64,000 nucleotides of DNA, taken from assembly GCA_003342815.1 (NCBI GenBank), contig PTEX01000273.1:558001-622000 (forward strand), written 5' to 3'. This stretch comes from Eudromia elegans. Taxonomy: Eukaryota > Chordata > Aves > Tinamiformes > Tinamidae. Within the stretch, counting starts at the first letter, position 1, and every line of letters starts with the position of its first letter. This document shows, piece after piece, positions 1-13,362 of the stretch. The translations under genes were made by a program, and so were the position numbers. The notes under the pieces are model-generated. The model was not told where the DNA came from. It saw only the letters and a list, made by a program, of their open reading frames with translations, and did not search any database.

Positions 1-3000
1 ATATGCAACAATCCACGTGGTGTCCGTCAGTGACGACAGCTTGAGGAGTTTTGATGAGCAGCGTGATCTAGATGTCTAACATTCAGGCAGGTAATCGTAT
101 ATGAAATGAGCTCTTTCACTGAAGATCAAAGCCACCATAATACTCATTGCATAAAATGTATTCCTTGTTCTGCCACACAACTTTTAATACGTTGTGCCTT
201 CTGTCTGCTATGGGTCAATGTGTTGATTTAGGATAAACTGCAGAAGTAAATATGGGCTCTCTTTTCAAATCCTGACAAGAAATGTGCAAAAAATTACCTT
301 TGCCCCAATATAAAGTCAGCTGAGAAAATTTTCCTCCCCAGAAAAAATATAAAGTCTGCCTCTTATTTCTTTGGTAACAAAAAAAATGCAAGAGAGCTTG
401 AGTAAGGAGGAAAAGTGGTAATAAGTGGTAATCATGGCTTAAGAAAACTAACTTTCATTACTCTTCATTTAAAAAGTGGGAACAGGCATGTAGCAAGAGC
501 TGCTTGTGGAGTAGATAAGAATCAGCTGATTTTTACTTCTGCTTCTGTGTTAGATTTTTAGGTATTCAGCTGTACTATGTTTGAGGAACTTGCAGCTTTT
601 GGACAGTAGTGTTGCCTTTCTTAAAATGTGGAAGGTTCTTTCTATTTCTGCAATAAAAGGAGTTAGTCTTTTCCTTCCTACAATTACAAATTTTAGAAAT
701 GGATGGCCATTACATTTGCATCACAGTCTGCAGCACAGGCAACATTTTTGCCTATTGGTTTTTATTTTTTATCTTCTTGCTAGCTGAAGTATTTCACACT
801 GTCTCTTTCCCAAGGTTGCTGTGGGCTCTTTCCTTTTTCTTAGGAAAGGGAGGGAGAGAAAGAGGGAGGGAAAGAAAATATTTCCGGTAGTGTCTGGTGC
901 CCGAGAAGTGAAGCAGATTGGAAGGCTTTCTGGAGCTGATGCCCAGTTTGTTGACCTGGGTTGTAAACAGTGGCGTGAGAAAGCATTTTGGAGGTGTCTT
1001 ACAAATTGAAGTCTGAGAAAGAGAGTGACAAGCAAAAGTCTTCTGGAGTTTCAAGGAATAACTAATGGCTGTAGTAAATGCTGGAGTCTCGCACTGTTCC
1101 TTTTTATCCGTACCTTGATAAGATTTTCTCTTCTTCCTTTTTTCAGGGAAGAAAAAAATCCTGGAGTTACATGTAATATTTAAGGCAATGCAAATCCATT
1201 TCTTTGCCTAAAAGCTTTTGGCAGGTACATGAGGCTCATGTAAGGCGAAGCTGTCAGCATAAACCTCCTTGCCAAGGCTATAGTGATCAGGTGGCAGAAG
1301 CTGTCAAGCACACGAAACTGGCACTGAATAGAGAGACAGTCTCTCTAAAGCCATGTTACTTTGGGTATTTACCCTTTTTGTGTCCATAAGCAGCTTTTGG
1401 GATGCTGAGACCTCTGACCAGATGCTGCAGTCCAGGAGACACTCAAAGACACCTTAGTCTCACTAATCTCAAAGGAAGGCAGGGGGACGTGCCGGTGAAG
1501 AGGGTGGCTGTGTTGGCAGGTGCAGATGGCATGAACAAGATCAGTGTGTGCCTGGTTCCTGTCAGCTCCAGACTGGAGAGCATGTTGGGCCTTGCCAAGA
1601 AGTACTTTATTGCTACAGGAGAACCCATAAAGTTGCATTAAATCTCACTCACATATGATGGAGGCTAGCACTATGTGTGTGCTTGTACATTCCTGCAGAT
1701 GTACAATTAGAGGTATTTAATATCTATTTCTTAATGAACTTGTAAATATTTTCTTTGTTTATAGTCTTTTCTCCACACCTTTACTATTGTGGTATTGAAC
1801 TATAGAGAAGTTCTTGTTTTTTGAGAGTTTTATTCTTCCAACACTGTGACATAAGGGATGTACCAACATGAGTATTGAGGTACAAGAGAGAGTCATGATT
1901 TCTTTCTTCTGCTGGGGCTTGGACCTAAAGAGCCTCTAAATTCTAGGCTTTTCAAGCTTCTAGCTGTTACATAAAAGGATCAAATATGTGTTTCCACGTT
2001 TGTCTTTATAAAAATAGCGTTTCACTGTGTTCTTTCAACAACAACAGAGCACACATGCAGTATCTTGTTTAAGATTAGAAATACAGATTGTTTATACCTC
2101 TCACTTGTTTATCCTTCCAAGTATTTCACCTGCCTCATCCGAGTATTGCTAAATTGTTATCATTAACTCAGTATGTTTTAGCTACTGCTTAATCTGTATT
2201 TCAGTGCTTTCCAGTTTATTAACAATCATCTGTCATATCTTCTGAAACACACAGGATATTTGTTTGGCTGTGATAATTGTTTGCAGCTTTAGAGAAACTG
2301 CTAATTTCAGAAAACACATAAATGAAAAGACTTCAGGTGAAGTTGTGACATTCTTAATGAATTATTTTTACTACTATTGAGCTTTTTATCAAAGTGCTAT
2401 CTCTGAAAGCTCTCATGCCATTTACAGAGGGTCAAAATTCTGCCAGAAGTCATGAGGTTTGTGTTTTGCCTTGCCAGGCTCTAGGTAGCTTCTGAACTCT
2501 TTCACTTATTTAAGCTCTTTGAATCACTCATCAGGTGTGACTTTCTCTCCACTGCTGAGAAAGAGGAACACAGATGAAATTCAAACAAACTGAGTATACA
2601 TCTCGTAGATAGAAACACGGGTTTACAATTGTATACTTGCAAAAAAAAAAAAAATTACAGTGCACCCAGAAGCAAAGCATTTCAAAAAATAAAATGCATA
2701 ACCCATATAGAATGACTAGAAAAGGCAGAAGGACTGAATTATTTCCAGAGTTTCAATTGTGCTTTGAGTCTCTTTTCGTTTTGTGCAGGGGGAACATAGA
2801 TAATATGTAGGCTATATTTTAGGGAGTAAAATGAAATAGTCTGTGTTGTGAAGCTTGAATGCAAAATGACATCTGAAGGTGAGGACTGATTGGAACTAAA
2901 TAATATGCATAAGGCTCCCGTTCCTCCTGTCTTTGTAATTGTTTGATTAAATTCTTACATTCCTTCCAAAGGTTGCCTTCAAGCTTCAGGTAGGCTCAAA

Positions 3001-5060
3001 ATCTTCTTCCAGAGAATTAGCTCCCTTTGGACTATGTGGGTGAAAAAACCCCTCTACTGCTCTCAAATTTCTCAGGTCTTGGAGCTTTTTATTTCACAAT
3101 GAGAGGAAAAAGCCAAATTGCTAATTGCAGAGAGTGTACAGGAAGGGAGCCAACTTCTCTCCAGGATGTAAGAGCAAGGAGGACTCTTCCATAATTTTTG
3201 ACTATTTAAACTGCAGATATCATTCTAAACTACAGATATCTTGAGGTTTGCTCATCCACTGTTAATTCTCTTAATCTATTTTATAACCTTGCATTTTAAC
3301 TTGCAAGGACAGATATCTTATCCCCAGGCCAGGTGCTTTCAGAGTTAAAAAGTCTAATAGTTAATAAAATTATCTTCTCCTGTATTCCTTATGTCATGTT
3401 GACCTATAAAATATAAATGGCAAAAGGCCATATAAGAGATTGTGCTGAAAAGCATCCAAGATCCTTGTAGCCGAATCTTCATTCATCGTTGATTCATTTA
3501 GTTTGAAAAGTTTTAGTTTGTTTTTAAGCATTTTCCTCAGCTGATTTATGATTTCTTTCTTGCTGTACTATATTTATACATCCACATCACATGTATGGTT
3601 CAAATGTGACTGTGTGCCAGGCAGGACAAACTAAAGCATGAATCAAGAGTTTCACAGGGGCCTGCTCCATCAGGAGACTTTACATGAGTGCCAGCTATAA
3701 TCACAGTACTTTCACTGGAAAAATAGGACTTTGTATTCAAACTGCTCTAGCTGTTTCATGGCCCTAACTGTTTAGAAGACATCCTGTGTTTGAAGGTGGT
3801 GTGAAAGCATGTATTTCCTAAAACTCTTACTTCTCAGTTGTCACTCCTTTTTTGAATATTTGATTTTTTTTGATTCCAGTTTGTAATATTTGAAAGGGAA
3901 AAAAAAGTAATTATTTGGTAATTTAATTATAAAAAATACATCTGATGCTTGAACATGTTAGTGTGCAAATAACTCCCAAAGGACTTAATTCATTCTACTC
4001 CATTTAGTATGGTTAGTATACTGAGAACATTCACAGTAGAAATATTTGTAGTGCTTGATTTCCTCTAACTGTAGGTAGATCTGCTGTGGACATCTTCTCT
4101 ACTTAAAAATTTCCTCTGTTCCCTTTGAAGAGAAGTGTGATTGTTTGTTTGTTTGGTTGGTTGGTTGTTTTTTTTATTCCAAGAGTGAGAAGGGCAGAGT
4201 GTCTCGTGTTTTCCCTTCTTTTGCTTTCACATTTGAAGAGAATCAAGTCCTGACAGTTTTAATCTAATTTATATGAATATTATGCAATGTGGATTTTTGC
4301 TCAGAATTAGATGATTATTTTTCCTTTCTGAAATTCCTGGGCTTTGGGAGGCACTTTTGTTCAAGTTACATCAGAGATGAGGAACCCAGTGGAGTGAGAA
4401 GGGAGGGGGTTGTCAGATTACACTTTTTTGTTCTGTGAAACTTCAGACCTTTTCAACACATTATGGATCCCCAATCACTTTTAAGCATGGAATGTTAAAT
4501 ATTTTTCACTTAAGGGAAAAAGGGTGAGATTACAAAACAATAACATCAGATTTGCCTCTCATTTAGCCATCCTACTTATGCACAAGTTGCTTGGACTGCT
4601 ATATAGTGTCTTGGGAGTGTTCTTCTGTTGAAATACTTCTAGGTGTAGGGGCTAGAGTTTTCAATCTGTAACCTACAGAACTGTCATCCTGCTTTGTTTT
4701 GTTTATTCCCAATCCTTTTCCCCACTCTTCCCTTGATTTTTTATATTATTTTTTAATAATAAATTCTATTTTAAAACTATGCTTCTAGGTAGTTCTCAAA
4801 AAAATTGCTGTAGGAGACAGGACCCAAACACTACTCCATTACTGCTTAATGCATAGCTCATCTGATGCCTCCACAACAGAGTGCCTTGTTTAAAAAAAAA
4901 AGTAGTCCAATAGGGAACGACTGGGACCTGCTCCCTAGAATAGTTGTGAAATCCAAGGAAAAAGACAAGTCTTAGTCTGGAAACTGCCCCACTAGTAGTT
5001 ATGTTTTCAAATGGAATTGTAACCAGTTGAACTAAGAGGGAATCAGGCATCTAGAAGTGT
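1..5060. other. Unique AT-rich non-coding DNA
   Basis: I see no gene, RNA gene or recognisable transposon here. The sequence is ordinary AT-rich avian-type intergenic or intronic DNA. Small landmarks are a run of 14 A at 2641-2654 and a GTTT/GGTT simple repeat at 4141-4176. The stretch at about 1200-1640 is somewhat GC-richer and carries a 79-codon open frame (1402-1641) with no recognisable domain. I do not consider that frame a gene. Confidence 0.7.
4141..4176. repeat. (GTTT)n/(GGTT)n simple repeat
   Basis: Tetranucleotide units TTTG change to GGTT and then into a T run. This is a short interrupted microsatellite with no associated element. Confidence 0.85.
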
Positions 5061-6110
5061 AACTGAAAGTGAGGTAACCAACAGACAAATTGTTTCTTGC
5101 TAGGTCAGCTCAATTTCCCTGTCATAAATAGCGGAGAGTAGCAAGAAGAGGAAGGCTGGTGATGAGGCTACATGAGTAGAGACTGACAGAGATGCAACTG
5201 AGAAAAATAAAATGATGGTTGGGAAGCCCCCAGGCATTCCGCTAGAAGCAGGGATGTAGCATTCCTAGTGAATATCTTGGCTGCTTATGCAGCACAAGAT
5301 CAGACTGTGTTAATCCCCAATTGTCATTGGAGCAGGCTGTAGCTGGTTGAAGAGTATTCAGAGCATCTTCATAGTGGAGGTGACTGGCAAGTGAGGGAAG
5401 AAAACATATCTGTTAATAGTCCTGCTATGGCAGCTTCAGGGTTGGCTTGTGCTGTATTTTTGAGCAACCTGTTACCTATGAAACTGAATCAATGTACATT
5501 GTTTCCTATACACTGGTCAAGCGAAATGAAGGGCTGGCTGTTGAACAGCAGTTACGTGAGGATCACACGTGCTCAAGTTGTGAATACGTATCTAAGAAGT
5601 GCCTTAATTCTGAACTACTGTTAAGGCTCAGGGAACTATCTGGCAAAGGAAAGAAGTGAAGGGAAATAGAAGTTGAGAGTGGAGATCCAAAACCAAAACA
5701 GGGAACACTTTGGAGTTTCAGAGCAATCTCCCCCAAATTAAAAACCACTTCTGTGCCATCTGAGCATTGCCAATGTAAGACAGTTTCCTCGGCCTGGAGT
5801 TTCTGAAGGCACAACAAGTTGAACAGATTTCCTGCCTCCTTTCCTGCTTTCTGTACTCTATACGCTAGTGAAATAGTCATGCTCCTTGTTGAGATAAATG
5901 ATGCTGGTGCCAATAACCCTATGGCTGAACTGCCCTGCAAGCCCACATGAGAACGAATTCCCAAAGTCCCACCCCCTGAGGGGACAGCGATGAACTGAAA
6001 TGTGTCTGGAAGAGTGAATAGTGACTTTGTCATAGGTTGCATGCACCAGGATATAGGAACCGCATTTAAATGTGGTTTGAGGTCACTTATCCTAAAGCAG
6101 CCATAACACA
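5061..6110. other. Non-coding DNA with overlapping short open frames; origin unknown
   Basis: This block is slightly GC-richer than its flanks. It carries a minus-strand open frame of 159 codons (5563-6042) and a plus-strand frame open from 5420 to 5659. The plus frame translates with a cysteine-containing, charged, protein-like composition ending in a Gly-Lys-rich tail before TGA, but it lacks an ATG until 5492. I recognise no domain, and neither frame has convincing splice or promoter signals. It could be a decayed old repeat, a fragment of a retroposed gene, or chance. I annotate it only as a block to test by protein search. Confidence 0.3.
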
Positions 6111-8677
6111 GTCAGACTGGGTGAAGTGTACAAATGCGAATCCCTTTGTAGCCTACATGATGCAGAGTTTATGGAAGCAAGCTGCTGTGGTTATTTTCTG
6201 CCTCTGAAAGGCTATGGATTGACACGGAAACTTTCATTTCCCTCTTACCTCAGAGACAGTCCCTCAAGGACAAGGTTGAGGCATGTTGTTTGAACAGCGA
6301 GTAAAAGTTGGACTGCCTGTGCCACGGATGAGTAAGGACTTCTAGTTTCTGTACTGTCCCTCTGGTTCGTTTCACCAGCAATAAATACACTTAATAGAAA
6401 AAGATGAATAAAAAGTAAATGCAATGCTGGTGTACTTTGTGAATGAATGACCTTCAAAATCTTTTTTTTTTTCCTTTCTGCTTTTTTTTCTACTTTTGTA
6501 TCTCGCTTATTGATACTGGATGGCAAGAAGTGTATTTTATAAAGAGAAATATCCCTTTAAATATTAAATAAAAGGGATTTGCAGGGATTTATATCTCTCT
6601 GAATCAAAAAAGTGAGCTTTTTCTATGTATCATGAGACAGAGAGAGCTATGTTTTAAAACTTTATCAGTGATACATGTAGTACTCAAGGCTTTTTATCAA
6701 AAAATACATTCTTCACATACTATTTCCCCTTAATAAATAAGTCTTATGACTGGCCTGTGCTTGCACGTGACTGTAGTTTTTTGCCATTGGACTTGGCCTC
6801 AGATTTCTAACTAGTTAAATAAATAAAGCAATAACAACATTAACAGCTGATTGCAATGCAGGCTTGTGTCTACAGAGCTCACAAGGAAAATGCTTTTTCA
6901 CTTTTCTTGCATTCAAGATGGAGAAATATTTTAGCTTTCCTTTAGATAATGCAAGTGTGGGCATAGCAAGGGTGGCGTTTCAGCTTTTGAGGGAATACAT
7001 TTCGTTTCAGACTCAGATTCATATAATAATTACAGCCTGTGATAGCATACTTTGAAAAATCATAAGTAGCATATAATAGCTATTTAAAATGAAGAATTTT
7101 AGAAAGGAGGAGGAAAAAAAAGTTTCTTTTTCTTTCTTTCTTGCCACTGAGGGAGCTTTCAGCTATTGCACAAATTAAAAGCTTGTCTGGTGCCTGACTC
7201 TTAAAAAATCTCCAAAATACTCTCAAAATCAAGGTAGATGTGAAATGATACTCCAAAAAACAAACTAGTTATGAAATGTCAGCATCTGGGAAGGAATGTA
7301 TCTCAAACGAAGAAAGCAAAAAATTATTTTGTCAGGATGACCTTCCCTGATAGTATTCTGCAAAACGAAGAAGTATTAAGTCGTAATGTATCAGTATATC
7401 TTACTCTGCTGCATTAGGCTATGAATTCTTCTTACTTCAGAGCAGATTTTCAGAAGTGAGCGGCTTTTTTCCACATTTGAGCCAGGTTTTCAAGAGGATC
7501 TTAGCAACTCTGTAGCCTCTGAAGTAAGTGACTAGAACTTTATAAGGCTCTTAGTGTTCCAGGAGGTTTTTCATAATTCTGCTTTAAGTGTCAAGTGGAA
7601 GTGCTTGAGGTCGCTTTAAAATGCTGTTTGCAAAAGCTGGGCTATTTTGAAAACCTAGTCCCATTTTTACATAATGATTAATTTTATATACATATATCTA
7701 TATTTAAATATGACATGCAAGCACAACTGCAAGTAGACTTAAATGGCTGGTCCATACATGTAACTTTAAAGTGCATGCTTAATAAATAAGAAAGACTACA
7801 GAGGAGAAGTGTAAATAATCATATGCTCTGCTGCATGACAGACCCTAGCAAATATAGTGCTGGATCATGCCTACGTGGACTGAACTAAGACTTCTGGTAT
7901 GAGGCACTTGTTTTGGGAATAATTTCCAGCTCCTATGAGTGTTTCTGAATGTTTCCAGAGAACGTAAGTAAATGCTTTCTTTAAACTGCATTTTATTTAA
8001 AAATATCAGTAAAAAAATGAAACTTGTCATAGTCCTTTCATGACTTTACTATTTTACACCATGGACTAGATCTTTGCTCAATGTATGTTTAGTTTCTCAT
8101 CAACACTTGGGCTCAAAACACAAAATCTTTGGTATTACCAATAGAGTTTTATTCATCTAAGATAGTGTTATAACAGCTTCTTTGTCCTTCTCTGATTTAG
8201 TTCTGATTGCTCTGCCAAATTTTTAGCTACAGTTATGTAAAATTCATGTGCTTAACACAAGTGAATCATCCCACTGAAAACATAGATGTTTGCCTATTCC
8301 TTAGTGTGCAGTCTGGTAAGAATATATGACATGAAATCTATAAATCTGCTATCAGCTTGATTAGGTTTTGCAAACATTCATAGAAAAGGAAAGGTTTGAC
8401 TCTTACTTGCTAAATATAGAAAGACAAATGACTTTACCTTATGCATTGGAGGAATTCATGAAAACTCATATCCTTCCCATTATTTATAAAAGACATCCTC
8501 TTGTAATGAAAAGCTTAGCAATTACTGGCCAGCTTCCCAAATCCCCAGAAGTGTACAGTTCTCTGCAAAGTGTAGGTGCTGGATCACATCCTCCTGTTCA
8601 CTGTCAGTGTGATCCTGCTACAGTCAGCCAAATTTCAAGATGATGTGTGGTTAGGCCTAGGCTTCTCAAAAGCAATG
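6111..8677. other. Unique AT-rich non-coding DNA
   Basis: No gene or recognisable transposon is seen. A hairpin with 8-bp perfect arms (ATCCCTTT at 6551-6558, AAAGGGAT at 6571-6578) and a CTTT-rich patch near 7124-7142 are the only local structures noted. Confidence 0.65.
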
Positions 8678-8739
8678 TTTTTGTTTTGTTTTGTTTTGTT
8701 TTTTTTTAAAAAAAAGAAAGGAAAGAAAAGAAAAGAAAA
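8678..8739. repeat. (TTTTG)n followed by A-rich (AAAAG)n simple repeat
   Basis: Units of TTTTG run to a T stretch at about 8707. That passes directly into an A stretch and then GAAA/AAAAG units to about 8739. The T-rich and A-rich halves are nearly complementary, so the tract could fold back on itself. Confidence 0.85.
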
Positions 8740-9365
8740 TGCATAAGTGTACGTGCATATAGACATTATCTGGAGCTTACACAACACAAACGTCATTTAT
8801 TTTTGATAATTGCATCTGCAAGTGCCTTCAATTATATTATTGAAGATTTGTTTTCCACGACACAATTTGTTGCTTTTTCATGTACTGGGATTTTATTGTG
8901 CTTCCTTGTGGCTTAGTTTGTTGACTTTGTCTGAAGGATAGTGAAAATAGGCTTGAATATGTTCATTTTATTTATGCCAAGAACCTTCTGATCAGTGCGA
9001 GACCATCAGATGGGAGTGTGCTCACTGACTATCTCAGAGTCAGGCTGTGATTCATATTTGCGGAATACTTGGAGATCAGTGGATCAAAGAAGCTCAAAGC
9101 ATTTTATCATTTGTGCTTAAAGTATGAACCTGTTTGCACATCTCTCTAACCTGCTCAAGGTTATATTATGCTGGGGATGTATGCAAACACTCCCATTGGT
9201 GGAAAATGTAGCATGGATTAATCTTGCCCCTGCATTATGCTTTCTCTCATATCACATCACAGCAAAGATGAAAAGGCATTCTCCTCTTAGTGGCACATAA
9301 TCTCTCTTAGGTTCCTTCTTAATGATGAACTGGACAGTGTGGAAATGTGGGAGTAGGACCTCATA

Positions 9366-9379
9366 GTTGCCTAGGTAAC
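9366..9379. promoter_or_regulatory. Candidate RFX (X-box) site
   Basis: GTTGCCTAGGTAAC fits the palindromic RFX-family X-box (two GTTRCC-type half-sites meeting head to head) on both strands. RFX factors bind such sites in ciliary, MHC class II and other promoters and enhancers. What I see is only the motif; nothing shows that it is bound. Surrounding DNA (9250-9510) is slightly GC-richer than average. Confidence 0.35.
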
Positions 9380-10446
9380 TGTTGCAGAAAGAACTAAATT
9401 GCTGAGGGAAAAAAAGAGAAGGGTGCAGAAGTTCCCTCATTAAGGGAGAGCGCGATGTGTGCTGTGGCAGACCAGAGCACAGCGACACAAAGCATGTAGA
9501 ATACACAGAGGGGGAAAAAAGAGTGGTGCTAGCCAGGCTTTCCTAACAGCAGAATTATATTAATCTTGGCTGCATTTCCAGCAAAATACTTCAGTGATTT
9601 CTGGCTAGACAGGTATTATAAATCAACTTCTTGCTGGATGGGCTAATATGGGTACTGTGATTTCACTTAATGTAGCAACTTGTTATTGAAATTGGAGACA
9701 GTGACCTATAAGCCAAAGCTCCATGGAGATCTTGGGAAGGCACTTCTTTTTCTTTTCCACAAGTTTAAAATGTTTTTATATAGACATTAAAAAAAAGGAG
9801 GAAAATAAGGAAGAAGCTGTACATAATGATTAACTCTTACTATTTCCCTACATCCATTGTTTTTCAGGTAAGTGAACATTGCTAAGACTAATGGGCTGAG
9901 ATGAAATAGTTAATTAAACACTCTTTTAACATATTCAAAAGTACTCTGTGAAAAATAATTACCTTCTAGGATCACGAACAAATAACCATGTGCCCAATGT
10001 TACATATAGATATCATGTAGGTAGATATTGTGTATAAGTAATACTTCTATTGGAATTTCTAATTTATTTCCTTTTGAACATGCACAGTATCTGTGACTAT
10101 GGACAACAGAAAAAAAAATTCTTTATCTCCATTTTTGCTTAGTGTTGGTTTCCAAGTTTTATTTCAGGCTGTGGACATTTGCTTATTTTGGGGGTTTTGG
10201 GCATGGCTTTGGTTAAAGATTTCTAAGGACAACTAACTGGTGGCCTGGGCTGAGTTCTTCTGCATCTTCTTGGGACAGGATGAAATTTATGATCTTTAAA
10301 TCCAGCCCTGGTATGAAAGTCTGCAATGTTGCTGGCTGTCAAATACCACAGTGATTTCCATGAAGATGAAGATGTCATCAGATAGATAGTTTAGCCTTCC
10401 ACTGGAATTTGTACTGAATCAGCAACCAGGCTTTAAGGTGCTTGAG

Positions 10447-10469
10447 GTAGTTTACTAAGGGTAAACTAC
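10447..10469. repeat. Perfect 9-bp inverted repeat (hairpin)
   Basis: GTAGTTTAC (10447-10455) and GTAAACTAC (10461-10469) are exact reverse complements around a 5-base spacer. No T run follows, so nothing suggests a terminator. It is recorded as structure only. Confidence 0.8.
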
Positions 10470-12494
10470 AAGGGTAGTTAGGGAATGACTGCGAAGTCCT
10501 GACTTTGTATGCTCAGGAGGAGCAGAATTGCTTGCTTATTTTGTTACAGAACAGTTTTATGTAGCTCTTCCCTTAAAAGGTTGATCTTGAAAAGCACACT
10601 GATGGGCTCTTTTAATGCAGAGAAGACATTTTGTAATATAGTTATCAACAGTTGTGTTTTCTTGACTGAAGGGAGCCTCTGCAAATGGGAAGTGCTCTAA
10701 TGATTATTGCACATGAAACCAACATCAAGACTGATCTTATTTGACTTAAATGCCTTTATGCATTTCAAAATCCCTTGCCCAGTTTTTCACATGAGAAAAT
10801 ACTGTCCTCTAAGCCTAAATATTCTCAGTATCACCTAGCTGATGAATCTTCTACTTTTCCATTTCTTTTAACTATAGCTTATCTTTATGGACTGACTGAA
10901 AGAGGCTGAATATGATTTTGTGGTCAATCTATTTCCAATTTCTAAATTAGGAAATGAGGGATATTACTATGGCTTGCTCTTGTACAGTGTCCCCAGGTGG
11001 ACAGGATAAGATGTGATAAGATTTCATTACCTTCCATCTCACATCCATAAACCTTTGTTTAGGTCAACTAAAAATTAGGGTTTACTCTATAGTATCTAGA
11101 CTCTGATTGCCATAATTAAAATTTTATAATTTCTTACTTTATTCTGTGGTAAATCTCATGGCAGAGAGAGGATCAATTAGAAGAAAGCATCTAGTCATCA
11201 CTGTAGTGCTCAAAGATGTCACACTTTCACCACTATAAAGAAACTTATCATTTTACTTATCAGATTTTCTTTACAGCAGTTCCAAAAAATCAAGTTTCTA
11301 CAGACTCTGTGATAGTTCTTAAAACTCAGGGGCCATAGGAAAGACCTCAAAAAAGGCATAGGACCTTACACATTGCTATCCTTGCTGCCTCTTCCAGAAC
11401 TGTGGCTCTTGGACTGCATCAGCATGTCTCTGTGGTGAGATCACTTTACTTCTTATTTTTAGACTTAAAACTAATGAGGTCACTACTCAAATGACATGTC
11501 TCCTAACTCTGGGGACCAGCTGGTCAGTTTTTTATTTAAGGAAAAACGCAGGCAAGAGACAATGTAATTTGCTTTCTTTCTCTTTTTTTTTTTCTTTTTT
11601 TTCTTTATAAAACTATTCAGTCGAAAACAATCAGCTTCTGCCTTTAGCTCAGGAGAGTTTATTTTGGAGGAAGAGACGGTTAATTCTTCCAGTGTATCAA
11701 CAGGAGGCATAAAATATCATAATTCAGCTTTTAAACCATGGGACAACTAGCCTGTAGCCCAGACTGTGCTTTTCAGCATGTCCACTCCAAGTGAGAGCTA
11801 ATACCCCCTGAATCTTTGGAGTAGTGTCATTTCACATAATCTCCTACTTAAAGTGGCAGCCGACTGACAACTTTGTGTATTTTATAGTTATCTGATTCTT
11901 GATTATGTCCATGTAAACTGTCAGAAATAATACTGATTTTTAACCTTGCTTTCTCTTTTATTCAGTAACACTATTCCTATACAATTATTCAGGCTTACCA
12001 GAAGGGACTTTTATTGCAAATTATTTTTTTCTGATCTGTGGAAGACTGAGTCTTATTTTACTGACTGTGTTAGAATCCTTTGCAAAAGTGAAAAAGGAAA
12101 ATTTAAATAAAAAAAAGAAAAAGTAAAACTTGAATTTAAAGTGTGAGAGAACAGGCAAGTCATCTACAAAAAACACCTGGTTAGGTGTCATTTAATGGCT
12201 ATTGACTATTTGCACAATGAAGTTCAATAAACTGTTTTGTCAAGGGCAAAGGTTTTTAAAGGGATGCATCTTCTTGTTAAAAGTTGTTTATTTTCATGGT
12301 AAAAAGTTGTTTAAATGGTTGTTTATCTGAGAAACTTAGAGACTAATTGTTGGTGGATGCATTCCTCAGATATTTCTGACCACACTTTTAAATGCTGAGT
12401 ATCCTCGCTAGAACTACTATGTGAACAAATAGGTGATAGTGTTTGCATTGGTATTTTGTGAACACATAGTCAGGAATTAGTATGCATTCAATGT

Positions 12495-13362
12495 GGAAAT
12501 CTTGATAGGCTGAGAGGGGAACTGATCAATATCTCTCTTCTCTTCTCTAGGCTAAACAGGCCCAGCTCGTTTAGTCTTTCCTCATAAGATAGATGCTTCT
12601 TGGCCACAAGGGCCCATTGCTGCCTCCTGGTTATCTTTTTGTCAATCAGGACTCCCCAATCCCTCTCCACAGAGCTGCTTTCCAGCAAGTCAACCTCTAA
12701 CCTGTACTGGTGACTGGGGTTATTCCTCCCCAGGTGCAGGACTTTCCACTTGTACTTGTTGAACCTCATGAGGTTCCCCTCTGCCCAACTCTCCAACCTG
12801 TCTAGGTCCCTCTGGATGGCTGCACAGCCCTCTGAGGTGTCAGCCGCTCCACCCAGTTTGGTGTCATCCACAAACTTGCTCAGAATGTACTGTCTCCTTG
12901 TCCAAGTTATTGATGAACAAGTTGAACAACACTGGATCCAGCACTGAGCCCTGGGGGGCACCGCTGGCCACAGGCCTCCAAGTAGACTCAGCGCCATTTA
13001 TCACAACCCTCTGAGCTCTGCCGTCCAGCCAGTTCTCCATCCACATCACTGTCCACTTGTCCAATCCATGCTTCCTGAGCTTTCCAATGAGCATGTTATG
13101 GGAGATGGTGTTGAAAGCCTTAGTGAAGTCAAGGTAGGCAATATCCATAACTCTCCCATTGTCTATCCTGTTGTAGAACGCTATTAGTTTGGTTAAACAT
13201 GGATTCCCCTTGGAGAATCTGTGCTGACAATTCCTGATCACTTTCTTTTCCTTGATATGCCTAGAGAGGGTCTCCAGGATGAGCTGCTCCATCACCTTTC
13301 CAAGGACAGAGGTGAGGCTGATGGGCCTGTAGTTTCCTGGGTCTGCCCTCTTGTCCTTTTTC
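12495..13362 (-). mobile_element. CR1 LINE fragment, reverse-transcriptase region, decayed
   Basis: Minus-strand translation gives the core of a CR1 ORF2 reverse transcriptase. Reading 5' to 3' on the minus strand, a DPGNYRPISLTS block is followed by an LDFTKAF motif, a SGAPQGSV block and then an FVDDTKLGG motif, the last corresponding to the usual FADD catalytic box. The frame breaks near 12885-12900, between the LFNLFI block and the FVDD box, so two frames are needed to follow it; it cannot encode a working enzyme. Homology starts abruptly near 13362 and fades near 12495, before the CR1 3' tail. The copy is therefore truncated at both ends and represents roughly a fifth of a full element (about 4.5 kb for the family). 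A 237-codon open frame (12864-13577) runs through part of it, but its first 70 or so residues are unrelated flanking sequence. Confidence 0.93.

Larger units (their letters stand above)
8740..12489. other. Unique AT-rich non-coding DNA with one X-box-like palindrome
   Basis: No gene is seen. It contains the RFX-type site at 9366-9379 (separate entry), a hairpin at 10447-10469, and a CTTT/T-rich low-complexity patch at 11571-11606. The remaining sequence shows no repeat family I recognise. Confidence 0.6.

Noticed and set aside
1402..1641. 79-codon open frame in a GC-richer patch
   Set aside because: Overlapping frames are open on both strands, no domain is seen, and length is within chance expectation.
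8368..8643. 91-codon plus-strand open frame with protein-like composition
   Set aside because: It starts at TTG not ATG, lacks clear splice sites and matches no family I know. Could only be rescued by a protein search hit.
10447..10469. Hairpin as a transcription terminator
   Set aside because: No T run follows, and intrinsic terminators are not expected in this type of genome.
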